Source of the DNA: Chelativorans sp. AA-79
GTDB taxonomy: Bacteria > Pseudomonadota > Alphaproteobacteria > Rhizobiales > Rhizobiaceae
Direction of reading: 5' to 3'
Length of the DNA: 64,000 nt
Assembly (NCBI RefSeq): GCF_029457495.1
Contig: NZ_CP120362.1
Location: forward strand, 1-64,000
How positions within the stretch are numbered: the stretch's first letter is position 1; every line of letters begins with the position of its first letter. Position numbers and translations under genes: made by a program. This document shows, one piece after another, positions 58,676-64,000 of the stretch. The notes under the pieces were generated by a model, which was given only the letters and a program-made list of their open reading frames with translations, did no database searches and was not told where the DNA came from.

Positions 58676-59599
58676 TCAGGCCGCCTCGAGCAAGCCGCTT
58701 CGCTTTGCCCGGTCGAGAAGATTCTTGACGGAGGAAGGCGCCCATCTCGTACCGCCACGCGGTGTGCGCTCATGAAGGCGCTCGAGCTGATTGGCGATTT
58801 CGCGCAGAGTGAGGTGCGGATTGGAGGAATGGATGCCCGCCACAAGTGTCATCAGGCGATCCTCGGGCGGTCGAGGCGGCGACTTCCTCAGCAGCGACTT
58901 GTCGGCCATGCCTTCGCTGACCATCCATTTTACCGCGCGCCGCAAGCGCTCCGGGGTCCAATCGAAGCCGCGTTGCTTGAGGACGCGCGAAATATCGTCC
59001 CAGGTGTGGTCCGGTCGCATGCGCCGGACGATCGGAAGCCATTGATTGGCAGTGGACTGGATGCGCGCGCCGTAGGCCGCCTTCTGAGCAGCCATCATCT
59101 TGGCCAGCATCTCCGGCCGACGTTCCCTGACCCCGGGATTGCCTGGTAGCCGGCCTTTTGCCTTGGCAGCTTTGACGCCTGCCTTCGTCCGCTCCGAGTT
59201 GAGAGCCCGTTCCAGCTGGGCGACGGCGCCAAGGACCTGCAGCGAAAACATGCCCTGCGGCGTCGTGGTATCGATGGGATCGCTCAGCGAGCGGAAATAT
59301 GCGCCTTTGGTCGTCAGCTCCTCGATGACATTGAGCAGGTGGCTCACCGAGCGCGCCAGGCGGTCGAGCCGAACCACAACGAGGGTGTCGCCGGTGTCTA
59401 TCACACGGACCAGCCGGGCGAGGGCAGGGCGGGTCCGCGAGGCGCCGGAACCATGCTCCTGGATGATTGTATCGCATCCGGCCGACCTCAGTTCCATCTC
59501 CTGCGCTTCCGTCGTCTGCTCGTCCGTGGAGACGCGCGCATAGCCGATAAGCCGACCCTGTGGTCGACGAGAGGAGGGATTGGGCGGTGTTTTGGTCAT
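58676..59599 (-). CDS. serine resolvase/invertase
   Basis: A serine recombinase of about 307 aa. The N-terminal catalytic domain starts RLIGYARVSTDEQTTEAQEM, with the catalytic serine in RVST, and continues through DTLVVVRLDRLARSVSHLLN and FSLQVLGAVAQLERALNSER. A longer than usual C-terminal part (about residues 140-307) contains two HTH-like regions (LTLREIANQLERL and WDDISRVLKQRGFDWTPERL). Start ATG 59599 is preferred; an ATG at 59617 lies within the transposon end. It probably resolves plasmid multimers. The transposon at 59612 sits directly against its upstream side. Confidence 0.88.
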   Translation of the reverse strand: MTKTPPNPSSRRPQGRLIGYARVSTDEQTTEAQEMELRSAGCDTIIQEHGSGASRTRPALARLVRVIDTGDTLVVVRLDRLARSVSHLLNVIEELTTKGAYFRSLSDPIDTTTPQGMFSLQVLGAVAQLERALNSERTKAGVKAAKAKGRLPGNPGVRERRPEMLAKMMAAQKAAYGARIQSTANQWLPIVRRMRPDHTWDDISRVLKQRGFDWTPERLRRAVKWMVSEGMADKSLLRKSPPRPPEDRLMTLVAGIHSSNPHLTLREIANQLERLHERTPRGGTRWAPSSVKNLLDRAKRSGLLEAA

Positions 59600-59611
59600 T
59601 TGGATCGCCTG

Positions 59612-59631
59612 TGTCATTTGTCAAAGTTAGC
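59612..59631. repeat. left terminal inverted repeat of the Tn5053-like transposon
   Basis: TGTCATTTGTCAAAGTTAGC matches the reverse complement of 63560-63579 at 15 of the first 17 positions. It begins with TGTCATTT, close to the TGTCATTTTC tip of the Tn5053/Tn402 family. Flanked on the outside by CCTG, as is the right end. Confidence 0.75.
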
Positions 59632-59748
59632 TTCAATGCGGAACGCAGAAAATCAATACCTTAGCGATGGCCATGGTCACACCCGTCGGCCCCTGATTCC
59701 CCATAGTTGTCTTCACTATATAGCATAAATTGCCCATACTTCCCTTCA

Positions 59749-61476
59749 ATGTCTGCGATTCGGGTGGCGCGTGAGAGAGGGCCTTTGGCAGAGCTGAAGG
59801 AAGATGCTGATCGGATTGCCGAACGCGGTACGCTTTCGCTGTCCGCCCAGGCACGACAGGAGGCGCAACGCCGCTATCCCGTGATAGCGCCCCTGGCGGC
59901 CCAGGAAGTTGTCTCAGCCGTCGATGCGCGAGCCGCAGCCGATCTTTTGGGGATCAGCTCTCGAACCATATACGCACTCGTCGCTCGTTTCCGGGCATCG
60001 GGTGGAGTGATGAGTTCTCTGGCTCCGGGAAAGCCATCCGGCGGCCGAGGCAGATCGAGAATGCCGGCCCGCGTCGACGACATTGTCACCGCTGCAATCT
60101 ACGACACCTACCTGACGCGGCAAAAGCGTCGGATCGTTCGGCTCGTCGAGGAAGTTCAACTTCGCTGCAAGAAGGCCGGATTGGTGGCTCCATCCGCGAA
60201 AACCATCCGCCGCCGTCTTGAGACTATTCGCGCCGAAGAGGTTGCCCGCCGCCGTGAGGGCCCAGGCAGCACTTCCGCACGACGGTTGACCTCGGCAGCC
60301 GGACATGGACCGATATCGCACGCACCTCTTGATGTTGTTCAAATCGACCACACGCCGATCGATATCATCCTGGTGGACGAAGTCAGCCGCTTGCCGGTCG
60401 GGCGGCCGTGGCTGACGGTGGCGATTGACGTCTATAGCCGTTGCATCACCGGCTTTCTGGTCTCGTTCGAAGCCCCATCGGCCACCAGCGTTGGATTGTG
60501 CCTCGCTCACACCGGCATCGAGAAGCAATCTTATCTCGAAGGTCTCGGTCTGGATACCGAGTGGCCCATCGCCGGTATTCCGCGTCTCCTGCATCTCGAC
60601 AACGCGGCGGAGTTTCATGGCGAAGCTCTTGCACGCGGTTGTCAGCAGCATGGGATCGACCTGGAGTACCGTCCGAAGGGCCAACCGCATTTTGGCGGCG
60701 TGATCGAACGCCTGATCGGCACATTGATGGGCCTGGTGCACGATCTGCCGGGTACGACGTTCTCGAATCCGGCCGAACGTGGGACCTATGACAGCGACGC
60801 TGCAGCGGTTCTGACCCTGTCCGAACTGGAGCATTGGCTGGCTCTGGCGATCACCGGTCGATATCATCAAGAGGTCCACGAAGGGATCATGGAACCGCCG
60901 CTGGCACGGTGGAAGCGCGGCATTGCCGAGCATGGTGCCCCGCGAGCAGTCGGCAATGGCCGGGAATTTCTGGTCGATTTCCTTCCGGTGGTGCGACGAA
61001 CGATCCAACGGGATGGCTTCACGCTCGACTACATCACCTACTATTCCGACGTTCTGCGCCCATGGATCGCAAACCGGGATCGCTGCCGATCCTTCCTGAT
61101 CCGCCGCGATCCCCGCGACCTGTCGCAGATTTTCGTGCTCGAGCCAGACGGCCGCAGCTATGTGAAAGTGCCCTGCCGGCGTCTGGAGCGGCCCGGAATC
61201 TCGCTTTTTGAGCATCGCCAGGCCGTTCGAATGATCAAGGCTGGCGGTCGGGCCGAGGTCGATGAAGAGGTTATCTTCAGGACGGTAGAGCAGCAGCGCG
61301 GGCTGGTGAAAGCCGCGGCACGGAAATCCAGAGCGGCGCGGCGGCAGTTGGCGCGACAGACTCCAACCCCCGAGGCGCCGGTGGATTGTGTGGTTGCTCT
61401 GCCGACCATCGGAAATGAAAGCGACGGTGATGATCTGGCTACCGTCCCACCGCCATTTCCGGTGGAAAAATGGTGA
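59749..61476 (+). CDS. tniA: transposase TniA (DDE, Tn5053/Tn402 type)
   Basis: A 575-aa Mu/TniA-type transposase. It has an N-terminal HTH region (ADLLGISSRTIYALVARFRA), the catalytic core with VVQIDHTPIDIILVDEVSRL (first Asp), LHLDNAAEFHGEALARGC (second Asp) and PHFGGVIERLIGTLMGLVHD (Glu), and a Mu C-terminal beta-barrel region (VLRPWIANRDRCRSFLIRRD). The ATG at 59749 gives the natural opening SAIRVARERGPL. It overlaps tniB by 7 bases. Confidence 0.92.
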   Translation: MSAIRVARERGPLAELKEDADRIAERGTLSLSAQARQEAQRRYPVIAPLAAQEVVSAVDARAAADLLGISSRTIYALVARFRASGGVMSSLAPGKPSGGRGRSRMPARVDDIVTAAIYDTYLTRQKRRIVRLVEEVQLRCKKAGLVAPSAKTIRRRLETIRAEEVARRREGPGSTSARRLTSAAGHGPISHAPLDVVQIDHTPIDIILVDEVSRLPVGRPWLTVAIDVYSRCITGFLVSFEAPSATSVGLCLAHTGIEKQSYLEGLGLDTEWPIAGIPRLLHLDNAAEFHGEALARGCQQHGIDLEYRPKGQPHFGGVIERLIGTLMGLVHDLPGTTFSNPAERGTYDSDAAAVLTLSELEHWLALAITGRYHQEVHEGIMEPPLARWKRGIAEHGAPRAVGNGREFLVDFLPVVRRTIQRDGFTLDYITYYSDVLRPWIANRDRCRSFLIRRDPRDLSQIFVLEPDGRSYVKVPCRRLERPGISLFEHRQAVRMIKAGGRAEVDEEVIFRTVEQQRGLVKAAARKSRAARRQLARQTPTPEAPVDCVVALPTIGNESDGDDLATVPPPFPVEKW

Positions 61477-62378
61477 CAACGGATCTCAACCACCTTGCTC
61501 CAGACCTGCGAACGGTTGCCGCGGAAGACGACGCCCAAAGAATTGCGTTCATCCGGGGGCAGTGGTGGATTGGCTATCCCCATGCACAAGCCGCACTCGA
61601 TCTACTTCGCACGGCCATAGAGAACGAGCCCGGACGCGTTCGACCGCAGTGCTTTCTCCTGCTGGGGCCGACCAACAACGGAAAATCGATGATTGTCGAG
61701 AAGTTTCGACGGGATCATACGCCAGCGGCCTTGCCCGGCCGTGACGAGGAAGACATTCCCGTTGTCGTCGTGCAGATGCTGACCGATCCGGGTGTTGCGC
61801 GGTTCTACCAGCATCTCCTGGAGGTCCTGGGAGCGCCGGTCCGGAGAACCGCCCGCAAGCATGATCTCGAGGCGCAGGCGTTGTCCATTCTCAAAAGGGT
61901 GGGCACCAAGGTCCTCATCATTGACGAGCTGCACAACATTCTCGCCGGTACGTCGCCGGCGCAGCGTGAGTTCCTCAATTTGCTGCGTTTCCTCGGCAAC
62001 GAATTGCGGATCCCGGTCGTGGGGGCAGGGACCCGGGACGCCTACCTCGCCATCCGTACCGATCCGCAGCTTGAGAACCGGTTCCATCCGATCATCCTGC
62101 CGGTATGGGAGGAGGGTGACGAGCTCAGCCGGCTGATCCAGAGTTTTGTGGCGACGTTTCCGCTTCGAAAACCCTCATTTCTCAACTCGGCCGACCTGCA
62201 GCGCTGGGTCTTGGCTCGCACCGGCGGGACAATCGGCGAAATCGCTGCTCTTCTGCGTTCGGCGGCTGTCGCTGCGGTGGAAAGTGGAGAGGAGGCGATC
62301 AATCAGCGGTCACTCCAACTGATGAAATATTACGGTCCGGCAGAGCGGCGGCGCCTGACTGAGAAGCTGCTGACCTGA
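61470..62378 (+). CDS. tniB: transposition ATPase TniB
   Basis: A 302-aa AAA+ ATPase that selects target DNA with TniQ. Walker A is LLGPTNNGKSMIVEKFRRDH at about 65, Walker B KVLIIDELHNILAGTSPAQR at about 146, and sensor-1 region RIPVVGAGTRDAYLAIRTDP. The first ATG overlaps the tniA stop by 7 bases. It ends 2 bases before tniQ. Confidence 0.93.
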   Translation: MVTTDLNHLAPDLRTVAAEDDAQRIAFIRGQWWIGYPHAQAALDLLRTAIENEPGRVRPQCFLLLGPTNNGKSMIVEKFRRDHTPAALPGRDEEDIPVVVVQMLTDPGVARFYQHLLEVLGAPVRRTARKHDLEAQALSILKRVGTKVLIIDELHNILAGTSPAQREFLNLLRFLGNELRIPVVGAGTRDAYLAIRTDPQLENRFHPIILPVWEEGDELSRLIQSFVATFPLRKPSFLNSADLQRWVLARTGGTIGEIAALLRSAAVAAVESGEEAINQRSLQLMKYYGPAERRRLTEKLLT

Positions 62379-62380
62379 CG

Positions 62381-63535
62381 ATGGCGACGAGGCTGCCAAT
62401 ACATCCTCAGCCATTGCCGCTAGAAGCTCTGTCGTCATGGCTATGGCGGCTCGCAGATGCATATGACATGGGCGCCGGCGAATTCGCTGAGGCCGCCTTG
62501 AGGATCAAGAGGCTGGATATCCGGCTGGTCGATTTCTGGCCATCCGCCGCCTTGATCAGGAAGCTGGCGGAACGCACCGGTGTGGCTTCCGGTCGAATCC
62601 GGGCAATGACAATGGCGGCCTACGTACCCTATCTGCTGGACAGGCTGGCGCCGCAAAATGACATCTTTCCCTCCTATTGTTGTCAATTCGGTGCTTTCGA
62701 AAACCCAGCCCTGCGGGTGCGCCCGGTGCGGGATGCTTGGTGGCTCCCTTGGCTTTCCGGAGATCTCGCCGGCGGTAAGATGATCGGATGCATTGACTGC
62801 CTGCGGAGAGATAGGCAGAGGTTTGGCCGTCTACACTGGCGAGCGAACTGGATGGCGAGTTGTCCGGAGCATGGCGTCCTGCTGCAGGCTGCCAGTCCCG
62901 CCGAGCAATCCGAATATCCAGTTCCCCAAGAAGCTGCTGCAGAACTCGCCTCGCTCGACGGCCTGACCCTGCAGGCCATTACGAAGGGCAGGGTACAATT
63001 GCCTGGTGGCCGCAATGTTCACGGTGGTCTTTGGCTTCGCGTTCTACGAGGCGTGATTGATGAGATCTGCCGGCCGCGTCGCATGAAGGATCCGGCACGC
63101 CCGAAGATCGAGGCGGCGTGGGCGGCTGCAGGTCTGCCCTATCGCCACGCCGTGGGGCGCTGGGGCATTTACGAGAAGCTGGGTCGCCTCGAGCGGGCCA
63201 ACGTCTTGAAAGTCGCGGCATTGGCCTTGCAGCCGCTGATCCGGGCGGGGTTCAAGCCGGTGAAGATATCAGCAGGCCCGTCGGTGACCGGAGCATCACG
63301 CGCCGGCGTCCTCTCTCGGGATTTCGAGCAAATATCGGTCCAAATCGAAAAGATCACCATGCTCGCCCGTGAAAACGCCGATGTTGCGATCGATCTGCGT
63401 CGGATGCTCAATCATCAGCCACGCAGCGCACGGTTCGTCGCTCAAACTGACGAAACCCTCGAAAGCCTGGGAATTCCAGTGCTGGCACCGCTTCTGGTTG
63501 CTGGGGCGCTCGACTGCGCCGGTCACCCCTACTGA
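62381..63535 (+). CDS. tniQ: transposition target-selection protein TniQ
   Basis: A 384-aa TniQ/TnsD-type protein. The opening IHPQPLPLEALSSWLWRLAD is characteristic of the family. It has a zinc-finger-like cluster with CIDCLRRD and CPEHGVLLQA at about residues 136-170, followed by a helical C-terminal half. It directs insertion with TniB. 44 bases separate its stop from the right transposon end. Confidence 0.88.
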   Translation: MATRLPIHPQPLPLEALSSWLWRLADAYDMGAGEFAEAALRIKRLDIRLVDFWPSAALIRKLAERTGVASGRIRAMTMAAYVPYLLDRLAPQNDIFPSYCCQFGAFENPALRVRPVRDAWWLPWLSGDLAGGKMIGCIDCLRRDRQRFGRLHWRANWMASCPEHGVLLQAASPAEQSEYPVPQEAAAELASLDGLTLQAITKGRVQLPGGRNVHGGLWLRVLRGVIDEICRPRRMKDPARPKIEAAWAAAGLPYRHAVGRWGIYEKLGRLERANVLKVAALALQPLIRAGFKPVKISAGPSVTGASRAGVLSRDFEQISVQIEKITMLARENADVAIDLRRMLNHQPRSARFVAQTDETLESLGIPVLAPLLVAGALDCAGHPY

Positions 63536-63559
63536 AGACAGCTTTGTCCTGTCAGTGCA

Positions 63560-63579
63560 GTCCACTGTGACAAATGACA
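63560..63579. repeat. right terminal inverted repeat of the Tn5053-like transposon
   Basis: The reverse complement reads TGTCATTTGTCACAGTGGAC and goes on into TGCAC, quite like the Tn402 end. It matches the left end at 59612. CCTG follows on the outside. Confidence 0.75.
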
Positions 63580-63724
63580 CCTGAGAGCCGCATTGAAGCC
63601 GAATTTACAAACATAGAAGATACGGATAACCGATCGTTTGCAGGCATCTTGCCATCAAGCCATCAAGAGACATCTTGATGGCTTGATCACGCTCTGCTAT
63701 ATTTGCTCAAAGAAGGAGGCGTCC

Positions 63725-63973
63725 ATGGCCGAACCCCAGCTTTCCGTTCGCAGCGCCAAAGCGCGTGATCTAGCACATCGACTCTCTCGCCGCGAAAATC
63801 GTTCAATTGCCGATATCGTTGAGCGGGCCCTCGAGGCCTATGAAGTGCGCGAAGCTGGCCGCGAGCCAGCATCGGCCTTCTATACCCGCATGGCCAAGGC
63901 CTACGGCACTGATATCGACCTTGAAGCGGTGATCCAGGATGATCGACGGGTTCATACGGGGCCCGAGCTTTGA
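63725..63973 (+). CDS. vapB: VapB-type antitoxin
   Basis: An 82-aa antitoxin of the Rv0623/PSK-like VapB group. It starts with the short ribbon-helix-helix-type SVRSAKARDLAHRLSRRENR and SIADIVERALEAYEV, followed by a flexible, acidic toxin-binding tail (IQDDRRVHTGPEL). It should repress its own operon and neutralise the VapC toxin encoded next. The ATG at 63725 follows AAGGAGG by 6 bases. Toxin-antitoxin pairs stabilise plasmids. Confidence 0.8.
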   Translation: MAEPQLSVRSAKARDLAHRLSRRENRSIADIVERALEAYEVREAGREPASAFYTRMAKAYGTDIDLEAVIQDDRRVHTGPEL

Positions 63974-64000
63974 TTTTTCTCGACACCAATGTAATTTCGG
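63970..64000 (+). CDS. vapC: VapC-type PIN-domain toxin, N-terminal fragment (cut by window end)
   Basis: A TTG at 63970 overlaps the antitoxin stop (TTGA) and opens a frame reading IFLDTNVIS, the exact opening of a PIN-domain ribonuclease with the first catalytic Asp. Only ten codons are in the window. The start codon is TTG, as in some coupled toxin genes. Confidence 0.75.
   Translation, partial: MIFLDTNVIS

Larger units (their letters stand above)
59612..63579 (+). mobile_element. Tn5053/Tn402-like transposon, tniA-tniB-tniQ only
   Basis: A transposon of about 3.97 kb delimited by TGTCATTTGTCA at 59612 and its inverse ending at 63579, holding tniA, tniB and tniQ in the usual order and nothing else. 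No resolvase, integron, mercury or other cargo lies inside it. The tetranucleotide CCTG flanks both ends (59608-59611 and 63580-63583); family members normally duplicate 5 bp, so the exact target duplication is not certain. It lies immediately upstream of a resolvase gene, the favoured target of this family. Confidence 0.8.

Noticed and set aside
59914..61479. 521-codon open frame opposite tniA
   Set aside because: Shadow of the transposase; the sense protein has all catalytic residues.
1..64000. tRNA, rRNA or riboswitch genes
   Set aside because: No recognisable cloverleaf, ribosomal or riboswitch core sequences were seen by eye; a covariance-model search would be needed to exclude small ones.

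Overview
The window looks like a large conjugative repABC plasmid, or a chromid or island carrying one, from a high-GC alphaproteobacterium of the Hyphomicrobiales (Rhizobiales). This rests on the repABC replication genes with an antisense RNA gene between repB and repC, a complete trbBCDEJKLFGHI mating-pair operon, a TraR/TraM-type quorum-sensing control unit, and many rhizobial-type insertion sequences. A genus cannot be fixed from the sequence alone. No rRNA, tRNA or CRISPR array was seen.

Left half, about 1-40.7 kb: an accessory region that appears built around uptake and desulfation of sulfate esters. Three modules each pair a LysR-type regulator with a divergently transcribed transporter and a cytosolic type I sulfatase. 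Module 1 (142-5570) is lysR / tctC-tctB-tctA-sulfatase. Module 2 (18274-26103) is lysR / sulfatase, ABC sugar-type transporter (binding protein, two permeases, ATPase) and a DUF4432 aldose-epimerase-like protein. Module 3 (32222-37855) is lysR / tctC-tctB-tctA-sulfatase again. All three sulfatases carry the Cys-x-Pro-x-Arg motif that must be converted to formylglycine, and one formylglycine-generating enzyme gene (16759-17754) with both catalytic cysteines lies between modules 1 and 2. The inferred logic is regulated import of an intact organosulfate, cytosolic hydrolysis, and one shared maturase. A fourth, decapitated TctC (40093-40716) may be the relic of a further transporter. Between the modules are a patatin-like lipoprotein, an RND efflux pump with its GbsR/MarR-type regulator, a PagL-like outer-membrane protein, and fragments of broken exporters.

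The stretches 5.6-9.4, 14.4-16.7, 26.5-32.2 and 37.9-40.1 kb are insertion-sequence scrap. They hold ISAs1-, IS5-, IS21-, IS66-, IS481- and two IS630-type elements, a degenerate group II intron inside the IS5-type transposase, several solo element ends and duplicated segments. The IS481-like element and the second IS630-like element have clean ends and target duplications and look the most recent.

Right half, 41.3-64 kb: plasmid backbone. A luxR-luxI pair is followed by traM (antiactivator), which converges on traR. traR sits at the end of the leftward trb operon, 2 bp after trbI. trbB and repA diverge across a 472-bp gap holding two 18-bp palindromes of lux/tra-box size, an arrangement reminiscent of Ti plasmids, where quorum sensing drives both transfer and replication. 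repA-repB-ctRNA-repC follows, then a hypothetical gene and a serine resolvase. A cargo-free Tn5053/Tn402-like transposon (tniABQ, 59612-63579) sits beside the resolvase, and a vapBC toxin-antitoxin pair is cut by the window end.
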